From Micrococcus sp. (lineage in GTDB: Bacteria; Actinomycetota; Actinomycetes; Actinomycetales; Micrococcaceae), in NCBI GenBank assembly GCA_029961105.1, contig JASBVO010000008.1, forward strand, positions 1 to 64,000: a DNA stretch of 64,000 nucleotides. Reading direction: 5' to 3'. This document shows positions 38,712-47,949 of this stretch, in pieces (position 1 is the stretch's first letter; each line of letters begins with the position of its first letter). The notes beneath the pieces were generated by a model, which did not search any database, was not told the DNA's origin, and worked only from the letters and a program-made list of their open reading frames with translations. A program made the translations under genes and the position numbers.

Positions 38712-38741
38712 ATTACATCGGTGTAACTCGCGGTTCGTCAA
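38712..38741 (-). promoter_or_regulatory. whiB promoter with overlapping palindrome
   Basis: Minus-strand -35 TTGACG (38736-38741), 18-bp spacer and -10 TGTAAT (38712-38717). The -10 is one arm of the palindrome TTACA-TCGG-TGTAA (38713-38726), which could be an operator. The 407-bp gap 38498-38904 otherwise contains the whiB leader, including a small hairpin built on CATCCC and GGGATG around 38620-38640. Near its right end it holds the ribosome site of the TIGR03089 gene. Confidence 0.6.
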
Positions 38742-38904
38742 ACTGGCGGGAGACAATGTGAGGCAGCGGACAGCGCGGTGGTCACCGACACGCCGCCGCA
38801 TCCGTCGGACTGACCGGCGTGTCGTTTCCGGCCGTCCCGGCCAGCGCGCCGGGACCGGGAGGGGACGACGCGAAACCGCCCCTGACAAGAGAGGACACCA
38901 CACG

Positions 38905-39672
38905 ATGGTCACCCTGGGAACCCCAGACCGCTCCGGCCGCGGCCCGGCCGACTGGTTCGAGGCGGTCGCCGCCTCGCCCCGGCCCGCCGTGGTGGACTAC
39001 GCCGCCGGGGAGGACCGGGTGGAGCTCTCCGGGCGGGTGCTGGCGAACTGGGCGGCCAAGACCGCCAACCTGCTCGACGCCGAGGGGCTGGGTGCCGGGT
39101 CGACGGTCGCCGTGGACCTGCCGGCAGGCTGGCAGCCGCTGGCCGCGCTGCTGGGACTGGCGCGGGCCGGCGTCGGGGTGGTGTTCACCGCGGCCGGTGC
39201 CGCGACGGACGCCGACCTGGTGATCACCGACGACCCCTCGGCCTGGGAGGCCTCTCCCGCGGAACTCTGGGCGGTGGCACCGGAGGACGGCCAGGCGCCG
39301 GCCCATGCCCTGGACTTCACCGCCGAGGTGCGCGTGCAGGCCGACCGGTGCCCGCTGCCAGTGCCCCACGGTGACCTGGTCGCCCAGTCCGCGCACTGGG
39401 CCGATGACGCGGCCGACGGGACGGCCGGGGTGACGGACCGGGCCGGCACGGGCCCGGCACGGTGGATCCGGCGGGAGCGGGGACTGGTGGTGGCTGCGCA
39501 GGGCGAACGCCTGCACCGCGGCCTCGCCGGTGCCGTCCTGCAGGCCTGGGCGGCGGGCTTGCCCGTGGTCCTGGTGCCCGCCGACCACGCCGACGACGAC
39601 GGCGCGGCCCGGATCGTCGCGGCCGAACGGCTGGGCGGCCTGCCGGGTGAGGGCGGCCCGGGCGGACGGTAG
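38905..39672 (+). CDS. TIGR03089 family protein (AMP-binding-like, small)
   Basis: 255-aa protein similar to the N-terminal part of AMP-dependent synthetases but without the P-loop YTSGTTG and without a C-terminal lid. It matches the actinobacterial TIGR03089 family (Rv3268 type). Visible features are the early AGEDRVELSGRVLANWAAKTANLL, then AVDLPAGWQPLAALLGLARAGVGVVF. GAGGA lies 10 bases before ATG 38905. The frame continues upstream without a coding pattern. Neighbouring whiB, purK and the LCP gene reproduce the mycobacterial order. Function is unknown; a non-catalytic adenylate-fold protein is the best guess. Confidence 0.87.
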   Translation: MVTLGTPDRSGRGPADWFEAVAASPRPAVVDYAAGEDRVELSGRVLANWAAKTANLLDAEGLGAGSTVAVDLPAGWQPLAALLGLARAGVGVVFTAAGAATDADLVITDDPSAWEASPAELWAVAPEDGQAPAHALDFTAEVRVQADRCPLPVPHGDLVAQSAHWADDAADGTAGVTDRAGTGPARWIRRERGLVVAAQGERLHRGLAGAVLQAWAAGLPVVLVPADHADDDGAARIVAAERLGGLPGEGGPGGR

Positions 39673-39713
39673 GGCCGGCGCTGCGCTCAGCCGGGGGCGT
39701 GGGAAGAAGCTCG

Positions 39714-39758
39714 AGCGCGGGAGAGGGCTCCAGCGCGGGAGAGGGCTCAAGAGAGCCC
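39714..39758. terminator. Direct repeat and hairpin between TIGR03089 and GtrA genes
   Basis: The 17-bp unit AGCGCGGGAGAGGGCTC occurs twice, at 39714-39730 and 39732-39748. The end of the second copy pairs with downstream sequence as GGGCTC-AAGA-GAGCCC (39743-39758), a plausible terminator between convergent genes. Confidence 0.5.
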
Positions 39759-39770
39759 GCGGGACGGCGG

Positions 39771-40433
39771 TCAGTCGACCGAGTCGACGCGTTCCGACGC
39801 TGAGGGCCCGGATGCCGCGGGCCCGGCCTCGGCGGGAGTCCGGGCCGAGGCCGCGGACGGGGCGGCGGACGGGGCGGCGCCGCCGGGGCCCGGCGCCCCG
39901 CGATGCCTGGCCGGGGTCTCCCCGGTACGGATGACGGGCATCTGGCCGGTGAGCCTCTCGCGATCGTGCGCGAACTCCGGGTCCGCGTCCAACTCCTCCG
40001 TGAAGACCCAGAACCGGTAGGCGAAGAACCGGAAGATCGTGCCGAGGATCAGGCCCACCACGCTGCCGGCGATGAAGATGCCGGTGGTCGAGGTGACGCC
40101 CATCCAGTACTGCGCCACGAAGACACAGGCCGCCGCGATCCCCATCCCGATCACGTTCATGATCGCGAACAGCACGAACTCGCGCATCACGTTGCTCTGC
40201 CGACGGTGCCGGAACGTCCAGAACCGGTTCGCCCCCCAGGAGAAGATCGTGGCCACCACGCTGGCCACGATCTTGGACTTGACGTTGCTGCCCTCCATGG
40301 GGCCGTCCATCAGCCAGAGGAAGACCGCCGAGTCCACCACGAAGGCCGCCGCTCCGACCGCCCCGAACTTGGCGACTTCCCGCCACAGCATGGCGACCAG
40401 GGCCACGAGACGTTGCCACAGGTTGCTGAACAT
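39771..40433 (-). CDS. GtrA family membrane protein
   Basis: 220 aa with four membrane helices in residues 18-140 and the GtrA/DPMS-associated fold, including KFGAVGAAAFVVDSAVFLWL and RFFAYRFWVF. GtrA proteins flip or assist lipid-linked sugars, for example in arabinogalactan or teichoic-acid glycosylation. The cytoplasmic tail of about 75 residues is Pro/Ala/Ser-rich. GGAG lies 12 bases from the ATG, rather far. A weak -10 TACACT is at 40539-40544. Divergent from purK, as in mycobacteria (Rv3277). Confidence 0.9.
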   Translation of the reverse strand: MFSNLWQRLVALVAMLWREVAKFGAVGAAAFVVDSAVFLWLMDGPMEGSNVKSKIVASVVATIFSWGANRFWTFRHRRQSNVMREFVLFAIMNVIGMGIAAACVFVAQYWMGVTSTTGIFIAGSVVGLILGTIFRFFAYRFWVFTEELDADPEFAHDRERLTGQMPVIRTGETPARHRGAPGPGGAAPSAAPSAASARTPAEAGPAASGPSASERVDSVD

Positions 40434-40631
40434 GGGTGTGGGCAGACTCCTTCGATGAGCGAGGCCGAGCGGGCCCAACGGGACCGGCGCGGGTCCGGCG
40501 GAGGCACCTGAGGCAGCCGGCCGGAAATGTACCTGCCGAGTGTAGAACGCTTTCCTGCCGGTTTCCTGACAAGTTCCGGCGGCGGGCGGTTCCTTCGCCG
40601 ATGCCCGGTCCGCGGTGGTTACCCTTGATCC

Positions 40632-41840
40632 GTGAGTTTTCCTGTGATCGGAGTTGTGGGCGGCGGACAGCTGGCCCGGATGATGGCCCCCGCCGCCACG
40701 GCCCTGGGCGTGCGCGTCAGGGTCCTGGCCGAGGGTCCCGATGTCTCCGCGACGACCGCCGCGGAGTGCGTCGTGGGTGATTACCGCGACCTCGGAACGC
40801 TGAGGGACTTCGCGGCCTCCGTGGACGTGGTGACCTTCGACCATGAGCACGTGCCCGCCGAGCACCTCCGGGCCCTGGAGGCCGCCGGGGTGAACCTGCA
40901 GCCCGGCCCGGACGCCCTTCAGCACGCCCAGGACAAGCTGCTGATGCGGCAGGCCTGCGACCGGCTCGGACTGCCCAATCCGGCCTGGGCCGCGGTCACC
41001 TCGGTGGACGAGCTCATCGAGTTCGCGCGCCGCGTCGAGTTCCCGGTCGTGCTGAAGACCCCCCGTGGCGGCTACGACGGCAAGGGCGTGCGCGTGGTCG
41101 CCTCCGCCCAGGAGGCCGAGGACTGCCGTGACTGGTTCGGGCTGGGCTTCGAGGCCCTGCTGGCCGAGGACCTGGTGGAGTTCTCCAGGGAGCTCTCGGC
41201 CCAGGTCGCCCGCACCCCCTCGGGGACCACCGCGTCCTATCCCGTCGTCGAGTCCATCCAGACCGATGGGATCTGTGACGTCGTCACCGCCCCGGCGCCG
41301 GGGATCGATCCCCGCACCGCCCAGGCCGCCGAGGAGGCCGCCGTGACCCTGGCCGAGGGGCTCGGCGTGACCGGCATGCTCGCGGTCGAACTGTTCGAGA
41401 CCCCCGGGACCGGCCCGGGCTTCATCGTCAACGAGCTGGCGATGCGTCCTCACAACTCCGGGCACTGGTCCATGGACGGGGCCGTCACCAGCCAGTTCGA
41501 GCAGCACGTCCGGGCGGTGCTGGACCTTCCGCTGGGCGCCACGGACACCCTCGGGGCCTATACGGTGATGAAGAACTACCTCGGTGGTGCCAACGAGGAC
41601 CTCTACTCGGCGTTCCCCGCGGCCATGGCCGCCCACCCCGAGGCCAAGGTCCACGCCTATGGCAAGTCCGTCCGCCCGGGTCGCAAGATCGGGCACGTCA
41701 ACGTCGTCGCGCCCCTGGCCGAGGACCTCGCCGCGGCGCGCGAGGCCGCCGAGAGCGCCGCCGCGATCATCCGTGACGGACACCGCGCCCAGAACGAGCC
41801 GCGCACCGCGGCCACCGACGAGCTTCAGGAGCAGCCATGA
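40632..41840 (+). CDS. purK: 5-(carboxyamino)imidazole ribonucleotide synthase
   Basis: ATP-grasp ligase that carboxylates AIR to N5-CAIR in purine synthesis. 402 aa. [12 protein letters not shown] at the start, TFDHEHVP, the ATP-grasp stretch [15 protein letters not shown] and [12 protein letters not shown] are clear. GTG 40632 follows a -10 TACCCT (40620-40625) by 6 bases with no ribosome site, so it is probably leaderless. Overlaps purE by four bases (ATGA, 41837-41840). Confidence 0.97.
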   Translation: MSFPVIGVVGGGQLARMMAPAATALGVRVRVLAEGPDVSATTAAECVVGDYRDLGTLRDFAASVDVVTFDHEHVPAEHLRALEAAGVNLQPGPDALQHAQDKLLMRQACDRLGLPNPAWAAVTSVDELIEFARRVEFPVVLKTPRGGYDGKGVRVVASAQEAEDCRDWFGLGFEALLAEDLVEFSRELSAQVARTPSGTTASYPVVESIQTDGICDVVTAPAPGIDPRTAQAAEEAAVTLAEGLGVTGMLAVELFETPGTGPGFIVNELAMRPHNSGHWSMDGAVTSQFEQHVRAVLDLPLGATDTLGAYTVMKNYLGGANEDLYSAFPAAMAAHPEAKVHAYGKSVRPGRKIGHVNVVAPLAEDLAAAREAAESAAAIIRDGHRAQNEPRTAATDELQEQP

Positions 41841-42412
41841 CCGCCGCCAGTGACCCCCAGTCCACGGCACGGGTGGCCGTGGTCATGGGCTCGGACTCGG
41901 ACTGGCCGGTCATGCAGGCCGCCGCCGAGGCGCTGGAGGAATTCGGCATCCCCTACGAGGCCGACGTCGTCTCCGCCCACCGCATGCCGCACGAGATGGT
42001 GGACTTCGGGACCACCGCCCACGAGCGCGGCATCCGGGTGATCATCGCCGGTGCCGGTGGCGCGGCGCATCTTCCCGGGATGATCGCCGCCACCACTCCC
42101 CTGCCCGTCATCGGCGTCCCCGTGCCGCTGAAGACGCTGGACGGGATGGACTCGCTGCTGTCGATCGTCCAGATGCCCGCCGGTGTCCCGGTGGCGACCG
42201 TGTCCATCGGTGGGGCCCGGAATGCCGGCCTGCTCGCCGTGCGGATCCTGGCCGCCGGTGCGGACCAGGAGGCGGTCCGGCTGCGCGAAGGGCTGCTCCG
42301 CTTCGCCGACGAACTCCGCGATACCGCCACGGCCAAGGGCGCACGGCTCCGCGACACCTTGGCAGGCCGGCCGGGCTACCACCAGCCCGCGGCCTCGGCC
42401 CGCCGCCCATGA
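41837..42412 (+). CDS. purE: N5-carboxyaminoimidazole ribonucleotide mutase
   Basis: Converts N5-CAIR to CAIR, the step after PurK. 191 aa. [21 protein letters not shown] and the glycine-rich [14 protein letters not shown] loop are the PurE signatures. ATG overlaps the purK stop, so the two are coupled. The C-terminal 15 residues are a family-atypical tail. The LCP gene follows 49 bp later and may be cotranscribed. Confidence 0.97.
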   Translation: MTAASDPQSTARVAVVMGSDSDWPVMQAAAEALEEFGIPYEADVVSAHRMPHEMVDFGTTAHERGIRVIIAGAGGAAHLPGMIAATTPLPVIGVPVPLKTLDGMDSLLSIVQMPAGVPVATVSIGGARNAGLLAVRILAAGADQEAVRLREGLLRFADELRDTATAKGARLRDTLAGRPGYHQPAASARRP

Positions 42413-42461
42413 TGCGCGCGGCGGGCGTGGAGCCCCGTGCCCGGGCGTCGAAGGCCCCTCG

Positions 42462-44171
42462 ATGATGGCGTCCCACACCCAGCGGACCGGCACGCCGCCG
42501 ATCGCCACCGGCGACGGGGACCCCGTCCGCACCCCGGAGACCGGCACGGCGCGCCAGCGCACCAAGCGGGCCTGGATCCTGCTGGCCCTGACCCTGTTCA
42601 TCCCCGGTGGCGCCCAGGTGGTGGCCGGCAACCGGCGGCTCGGCCGGGCCGCGCTGCGGGTGACCCTGACCGTCTGGGCGCTGGCCGTCGTCGCCCTCGT
42701 GCTGTTCTTCGTCAACCGGGACCCGCTGATCCGGGCCGGCACCAACAGCTGGGTCCAGCTGGCGGGCGTCGTGGCGCTGGCCGCCCTGGCCATCGGCTGG
42801 GCCGTTCTCTGGGTGGACACCTTCCGGCTGCTCCGGTTCCGGCTCGTGGCCCCCGGGATGCGCCCGCTGATCGCGTTCGCCTCGGTCCTGCTGCTGCTGG
42901 TGACCTCCGGGGTCCTGGGCTACGGCTCGTGGGCGGTGAACGCCGGGCGCAACACCCTGAACTCCATCTTCCCGGCCGGCCCGCCGATCGAGCCGGTGGA
43001 CGGGCGCTACAACTTCCTGCTGATGGGCGGGGACGCCGGCGAGGGACGCATCGGCCTGCGGCCCGACTCCATCCACGTGGCCTCCGTCAACGCCGACACC
43101 GGCCGGACGATCATCTTCTCCATCCCCCGCAACTTCCAGAACGCCCGGTTCACCGAGGGCTCCCCCCTGTGGTCGGCCTATCCCGAGGGCTTCTCCTGCG
43201 GGGACGAGTGCATCGTCAACGCGCTCTACGTGGACGTGAATCAGAACCACCAGGACCTGTACCCGGGTGCGCAGGACCCGGGCGCCGAGGCCATGAAGGA
43301 CGCCGCCGGCGGCATCCTGGGGCTGGAGGTCCAGGCCTACGCCATGGTGGACATGGCCGGCTTCGCGCAGCTGATCGACGCCATGGGCGGGGTCACCGTG
43401 ACGACCGGTGGCTGGACCACCTACCGCGGGCACCGACCGGACGGTGAGTGGGGCAACGCCTGGTGGGGACCGGGAACCTACACCTTCAACGGCGAGCAGG
43501 CCCTGGCCTTCGCCCGCTCACGGCACTTCTCCACCGACTACTCCCGGATCCGCCGCCAGCAGTGCATCCAGTCGGCCATGCTGGCCCAGTTCAACCCGCA
43601 GACCCTGGTCACCCGCTTCCACGGCATCCTCGAGGCCGGCGAGCAGATCGTGGAGACGGACCTGCCGGGCCAGCAGCTGGGGACCTTCGTCTCCCTCGCC
43701 TCGCGCGGCCAGTCCCAGCCCATGGGCCGGCTGACCATCGGGGCCCCGGACTTCGGGGATCAGGGCGACCGGTTCACCACGTACCCCGACTTCGACCTGG
43801 TCCACCAGCGCGTGAACGCGATGCTCGCCGAGGACGGGACCCCGCAGGCCGCCGGGGCCGCTCCCGCCCCACTGCTGTTCGTGGACGCCGCCGCGAGGAT
43901 CCTGACGGCCGCCGGGGATCCCCCCCACGGCTCCCCGGCGCCCAGCGCCTCCGGGGCCGTCGCCACCCGAACCGGGACCGACGGCACGGGCAGCATCGCT
44001 CCCCAGGGCGCTGACAGCGACAACCCGGAGGACTGGCCGGCCCCGCCACCGCAGCCCGACGGCGACCCGATCAACGAGGACTGGCTGATGTACCTCGAGG
44101 ACACGGGACAGACCGGCCTGCTCGAGGAGGCGGCGAAGACCAACCACCTCTGCGTGGCCGGGGCCGGCTGA
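42462..44171 (+). CDS. LytR-CpsA-Psr (LCP) family cell-wall polymer ligase
   Basis: 569 aa. About four membrane helices lie within residues 35-165, followed by an extracytoplasmic LCP domain that transfers lipid-linked glycopolymers onto peptidoglycan. Conserved pyrophosphate-binding residues are in LLMGGDAGEGRIGLRPDS, SIPRN and ARSRHFSTDYSRIRRQQ. The C-terminal about 90 residues are Pro/Ala/Ser-rich with a final helix. ATG 42462 (ATGATG) has GAAGG 7 bases upstream. It neighbours purE and manA, as the mycobacterial LCP gene Rv3267 lies in the same block. Having several helices rather than one is a less common LCP topology. Confidence 0.92.
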   Translation: MMASHTQRTGTPPIATGDGDPVRTPETGTARQRTKRAWILLALTLFIPGGAQVVAGNRRLGRAALRVTLTVWALAVVALVLFFVNRDPLIRAGTNSWVQLAGVVALAALAIGWAVLWVDTFRLLRFRLVAPGMRPLIAFASVLLLLVTSGVLGYGSWAVNAGRNTLNSIFPAGPPIEPVDGRYNFLLMGGDAGEGRIGLRPDSIHVASVNADTGRTIIFSIPRNFQNARFTEGSPLWSAYPEGFSCGDECIVNALYVDVNQNHQDLYPGAQDPGAEAMKDAAGGILGLEVQAYAMVDMAGFAQLIDAMGGVTVTTGGWTTYRGHRPDGEWGNAWWGPGTYTFNGEQALAFARSRHFSTDYSRIRRQQCIQSAMLAQFNPQTLVTRFHGILEAGEQIVETDLPGQQLGTFVSLASRGQSQPMGRLTIGAPDFGDQGDRFTTYPDFDLVHQRVNAMLAEDGTPQAAGAAPAPLLFVDAAARILTAAGDPPHGSPAPSASGAVATRTGTDGTGSIAPQGADSDNPEDWPAPPPQPDGDPINEDWLMYLEDTGQTGLLEEAAKTNHLCVAGAG

Positions 44172-44230
44172 GGCCGCGGCCAGGACACGTCCTGGATGAT
44201 CGCACCGTGAGCTGTGGATAGGCTGGCACC

Positions 44231-45481
44231 ATGTTCCTGCTGCGCAATGCCATCCGTGACTACGCCTGGGGATCCGCCACCCTCCTGGCCGAGCTGCAGG
44301 GACGCACCCCCTCCGGCCGGCCCGAGGCCGAGCTGTGGATGGGCGCCCACCCGGGGGCCCCGTCCGGCGCCGTCCCCGCCGCGGACCCCGCGGCCGCCCC
44401 GGTCCCCCTCGACCAGCTGATCGCGCAGGACCCGGACGCCCTGCTCGGTGAGGCCCAACGCTTCGGCCGGCTGCCCTACCTGGTGAAGCTGCTCGCGGCC
44501 GGCCGCCCGCTGTCCATCCAGGCCCATCCCACCCTGGAGCAGGCCCGTTCCGGCTTCGCCGCCGAGGAGGCCGCCGGGATCCCGGTCACCGCCGCGCACC
44601 GCAACTACCGCGATGACAACCACAAGCCCGAGATGGTCATCGCGCTGACCCCGTTCACCGCCCTGTGCGGCTTCCGGGCCCCGGAGGACGCCGCCGGGTC
44701 CTTCGACCGGCTCGCCGGTGCCCTGGCCGAGCACTTCGAGGGAGCGGACGACGGGCTGTGCGGGGCGACGTCGGCCCTCGCGGCGACACTGCGCGCCGGT
44801 GACCTGGAGTGGGCCTTCGCCGCCCTGCTCGACCCCGCCGGCGGCTGGGCCTCGGGAGACTGGGTCGACGACGTCGTCGCCACCCTCCGGCGCGCCCCGC
44901 GCGTCCTGGAGAACGACCTGAACCTGTCGACCGCCGTCGGGATCTCCGAGGCCTTCCCCGGCGATCCGGGGGTGCTGGTGTCCGTGCTGCTCAACCGGGT
45001 GGACCTGGCCGCCGGCCAGGCCATCCACCTGCCGGCCGGCAACGTCCACGCCTACCTGCACGGGCTGGGCGTGGAGGTGATGGCCGCCTCGGACAACGTG
45101 CTGCGCGGCGGCCTGACGACCAAGCACGTGGACGTGGACGAGCTGCGCCGGGTGGTGCGCTTCGAGGCCCTGCCGGTGCCGTACTGCGCTCCCCGCCCCG
45201 ACGGCGCCGGCCGCCTCGTCTTCCGTCCGCCCTTCGAGGAGTTCCAGGTCGAACGCCTGGACCTGCCCGACGCCGCGGGCCGGACCCTCACGGCCAGGGG
45301 ACCCGTCATCGCGGTCTGCACGGCCGGGACGGTGCGGATCGAGTCCGGCGGGCAGACGGCCGTGCTCACGCCCGGCGAGTCGGTGTTCCTGGGCGCGGCC
45401 GAGGCGCCCGCCGTGGTGCGGGCCGGGTCGCCCGGGGCCTCGGGGACCGCGGCGACCTTGTTCTCGGTCACCCTCCCCTGA
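44231..45481 (+). CDS. manA: Mannose-6-phosphate isomerase, class I
   Basis: Zinc enzyme interconverting fructose-6-phosphate and mannose-6-phosphate, the entry to GDP-mannose and mannosylated envelope components. 416 aa. Zinc ligands and substrate residues lie in LSIQAHPT, NYRDDNHKPEM, AGNVHAYLHGLGVEVMAASD and NVLRGGLTTKHVD. A -10 TAGGCT (44219-44224) ends 6 bases before the ATG with no ribosome site, so it is probably leaderless. Convergent with glpX across 10 bp. Its product may feed Pmt and the glycosyltransferases of the window. Confidence 0.96.
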   Translation: MFLLRNAIRDYAWGSATLLAELQGRTPSGRPEAELWMGAHPGAPSGAVPAADPAAAPVPLDQLIAQDPDALLGEAQRFGRLPYLVKLLAAGRPLSIQAHPTLEQARSGFAAEEAAGIPVTAAHRNYRDDNHKPEMVIALTPFTALCGFRAPEDAAGSFDRLAGALAEHFEGADDGLCGATSALAATLRAGDLEWAFAALLDPAGGWASGDWVDDVVATLRRAPRVLENDLNLSTAVGISEAFPGDPGVLVSVLLNRVDLAAGQAIHLPAGNVHAYLHGLGVEVMAASDNVLRGGLTTKHVDVDELRRVVRFEALPVPYCAPRPDGAGRLVFRPPFEEFQVERLDLPDAAGRTLTARGPVIAVCTAGTVRIESGGQTAVLTPGESVFLGAAEAPAVVRAGSPGASGTAATLFSVTLP

Positions 45482-45491
45482 GGCGAGCGGC

Positions 45492-46586
45492 TCAGCGCCC
45501 GGCCGGGGAGACCTCCGAGCCGATCCACTTCTCCCACTTGCGGGACTGGTGCTCGGCCTCGACGACGCGCACGGTGCCGGACTTCGAGCGCATGACCATC
45601 GACTGGGTGACCACCCGGTCGTTGTAGTAGCGCACCCCGCGCAGCAGGTCTCCGTCGGTGATGCCGGTCGCGGCGAAGTAGCAGTTGTCCGACTTGACCA
45701 GGTCGTCGGTGGTGAGCACCGCGTCGAGGTCGTGTCCGGCGTCGAGGGCCTTCTGGCGCTCCTCGTCGTCCTTCGGCGCCAGCCGGCCCTGGATGACACC
45801 GCCGACGGCCTTGATGGCGCACGCGGTGATGATGCCCTCCGGGGTGCCGCCGATGCCCAGCAGCATGTCCACGTCGGTGCCGTGGCGGGCGGCGGCGATG
45901 CCGCCGGCCACGTCGCCGTCCATGATGAACTTCACCCGGGCGCCGGCCGCCCGGATCTCCTCGACGAGCCTCTCGTGGCGCGGGCGCTCCAGCACGCACA
46001 CGTTCAGCTGGCTGACCGGCTTGTTCAGGGCCTTGGACACCAGGTGGATGTTCTGCTTGATGGGCAGGCGCAGGTCGACGAAGTCGGCGGCCTCGGGGCC
46101 CACGACCATCTTGTCCATGTAGAACACGGCGGACGGGTCGAACATCGCGCCGCGCTCGGCGACGGCGAACACGGACAGCGCGTTTGGGTAGCCCAGGGCG
46201 GTCAGGCGGGTGCCGTCGATGGGATCCACGGCGACGTCGACCTCGGGGCCCGTGCCGTCACCGACGTGCTCGCCGTTGAAGAGCATCGGCGCCTCGTCCT
46301 TCTCGCCCTCCCCGATGACCACCACGCCGTTCATCCGGACGGTGTCCATGAAGGCCCGCATCGCGTCCACGGCGGCACCATCGGCGGTGTTCTTGTCCCC
46401 GTAGCCGACCCAGTGCCCGGCGGCGATCGCCGCGGCCTCGGTGACCCGCACCAGCTCGAGGGCGAGGTTGCGGTCCGGCTCCGTCCCCGACACCGCCAGG
46501 TTGCGGTTCAGCATGTTGTAGTCGGCGTGCTGCTCTGCCGACTTCTGGGCCGGAACGCCGTTGTTCGCGGACTGGTCAGTGCTCAC
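45492..46586 (-). CDS. glpX: Fructose-1,6-bisphosphatase, class II
   Basis: Gluconeogenic phosphatase, the usual FBPase of actinobacteria. 364 aa from GTG 46586, which has GGAG 8 bases upstream. Landmarks are [28 protein letters not shown], the metal-binding VDPIDGTRL and the late [12 protein letters not shown]. The frame continues up to 46745, but a -10 TAGGAT at 46624-46629 places the transcript start near 46617, below those codons. Divergent from DUF4245, as in mycobacteria (Rv1099c/Rv1100). Confidence 0.96.
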   Translation of the reverse strand: MSTDQSANNGVPAQKSAEQHADYNMLNRNLAVSGTEPDRNLALELVRVTEAAAIAAGHWVGYGDKNTADGAAVDAMRAFMDTVRMNGVVVIGEGEKDEAPMLFNGEHVGDGTGPEVDVAVDPIDGTRLTALGYPNALSVFAVAERGAMFDPSAVFYMDKMVVGPEAADFVDLRLPIKQNIHLVSKALNKPVSQLNVCVLERPRHERLVEEIRAAGARVKFIMDGDVAGGIAAARHGTDVDMLLGIGGTPEGIITACAIKAVGGVIQGRLAPKDDEERQKALDAGHDLDAVLTTDDLVKSDNCYFAATGITDGDLLRGVRYYNDRVVTQSMVMRSKSGTVRVVEAEHQSRKWEKWIGSEVSPAGR

Positions 46587-46657
46587 CGTGTGTCTCCGTC
46601 TGCAGGGAACGTCTTGCGAACTCATCCTAGTGTCCGCCGCGGTGGCAGAATGGACCG

Positions 46658-47251
46658 GTGACCTCCCCCGAGCCAGAGACCCCCGCCGCCAAGCCCCGCC
46701 TGACCCAGAAGCAGGTGAAGCGGGCCGGCCAGTCCGCCCGCGCAATGGTGGTCAGCGTCCTGGCGACGCTGGGGATCGCGCTGCTGGTGGTGCTGATCAA
46801 CCCGGGGTCGACGGAACAGACCTATGACCGCGACGTCAACGTCCCGGCCACCGCCGAGCAGGCCACCGCCGTGGCCGGCTTCACCGCGGCGGCCCCGGAC
46901 GTGCCGGAGGGCTGGGAGGCCACCTTCGCGCGCTGGAACGCCGCCGGCGCGGACCAGGTGGAGTTCTGGGAGGTCGGCTACGTCACTGCCCGGGAGGACT
47001 TCGCCGGCTTCAAGCAGACCGCCCAGGCCAACCCGACCTGGGTGTCACAGCAGATCCGCAATGCCCCGCTGACCGGCACCCGCACGGTGGACGGCACCTC
47101 GTGGGACCTGCACGAACCCGCGGACGGGGACAGCTACCTGGTGACCGAACTGGACGGCACCACGGTCATCGTCTCCGGTTCCGGAGAACTGTCTGACATG
47201 GATACCCTTGCCGAAGCCATCCAGCAGGACCTCGAGGAGGACGCAGCATGA
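46658..47251 (+). CDS. DUF4245 single-pass membrane protein
   Basis: 197 aa with a basic N-terminus, one membrane helix (about residues 30-48, [19 protein letters not shown]) and an extracytoplasmic DUF4245 domain. GTG 46658 follows the hexamer CAGAAT (46646-46651) by 6 bases, suggesting a leaderless mRNA. The stop overlaps the carbonic anhydrase start (ATGA, 47248-47251), linking the two. Function is unknown; its place beside glpX is conserved in actinobacteria. Confidence 0.9.
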   Translation: MTSPEPETPAAKPRLTQKQVKRAGQSARAMVVSVLATLGIALLVVLINPGSTEQTYDRDVNVPATAEQATAVAGFTAAAPDVPEGWEATFARWNAAGADQVEFWEVGYVTAREDFAGFKQTAQANPTWVSQQIRNAPLTGTRTVDGTSWDLHEPADGDSYLVTELDGTTVIVSGSGELSDMDTLAEAIQQDLEEDAA

Positions 47252-47883
47252 ACCTGACCCCCGCCCGCGCCTATGAACTGATGCTCGAGGGCAACGAGCG
47301 CTTCGTGTCCGGCACGTCCCGGCACCCGAACCAGGACGCCGCCCGCCGCACGTCCCTGGCGAACGGACAGGACCCCATCGCCGTGCTCTTCGGCTGCTCC
47401 GACTCCCGGCTGGCCGCCGAGATCATCTTCGACCTGGGCCTGGGGGACCTGTTCGTCATCCGCACCGCCGGGCAGGTGATCGACGACGCCGTGCTGGGCT
47501 CCCTGGAGTTCAGCGTCGACGAGCTCGGCACCCCGCTGATCGTGGTGCTCGGCCACGACAGCTGCGGCGCCGTGACCGCCGCCGTCGACTCCTATACCAG
47601 CGGCGAGATGCCCGCCGGCTTCCAGCGCTCGCTCGTGGAACGCATCATGCCCTCCGTGTTCGCCGCCCGCCGCCACGGGGTGGAGGACGTGAACGGCACC
47701 GTGGCCGAGCACACCGTGCAGACGTGCCAGCGCCTGGTGGAGTCCTCGATGTCCGTGGCCCGGGCCGTGGAGGAGGGACGCACCGCGATCGTGGGACTGA
47801 CCTACTCCCTGGCCGAGGGCACCGCCAACGAGGTCAGGGTCATCGGCGACCTCGAGCCGGCTGCGCATCCCGCCGCCGGCTGA
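47248..47883 (+). CDS. Beta-class carbonic anhydrase
   Basis: Interconverts carbon dioxide and bicarbonate. 211 aa. The zinc ligands C50, H103 and C106, and the catalytic dyad D52-R54, are all in their usual motifs (CSDSR, GHDSCGAV). A full-length type II-like beta enzyme. Coupled to DUF4245 by a four-base overlap. Bicarbonate supply for the purK reaction and fatty-acid synthesis is a plausible role. fumC follows with its own promoter. Confidence 0.96.
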   Translation: MNLTPARAYELMLEGNERFVSGTSRHPNQDAARRTSLANGQDPIAVLFGCSDSRLAAEIIFDLGLGDLFVIRTAGQVIDDAVLGSLEFSVDELGTPLIVVLGHDSCGAVTAAVDSYTSGEMPAGFQRSLVERIMPSVFAARRHGVEDVNGTVAEHTVQTCQRLVESSMSVARAVEEGRTAIVGLTYSLAEGTANEVRVIGDLEPAAHPAAG

Positions 47884-47949
47884 ACCCGCCCGGTCACCGG
47901 AGGGTGCGGGACCGATCCGTGCCGACCCCACGCACTAGAGTGGGGAACC

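Noticed and set aside
40434-40631. ECF-type (GGAAC ... CGTT) promoter upstream of GtrA
   Set aside because: GGAAC and CGTT elements are present, but their spacing (about 23 bp, or 12 bp from the alternative) is outside the normal range.
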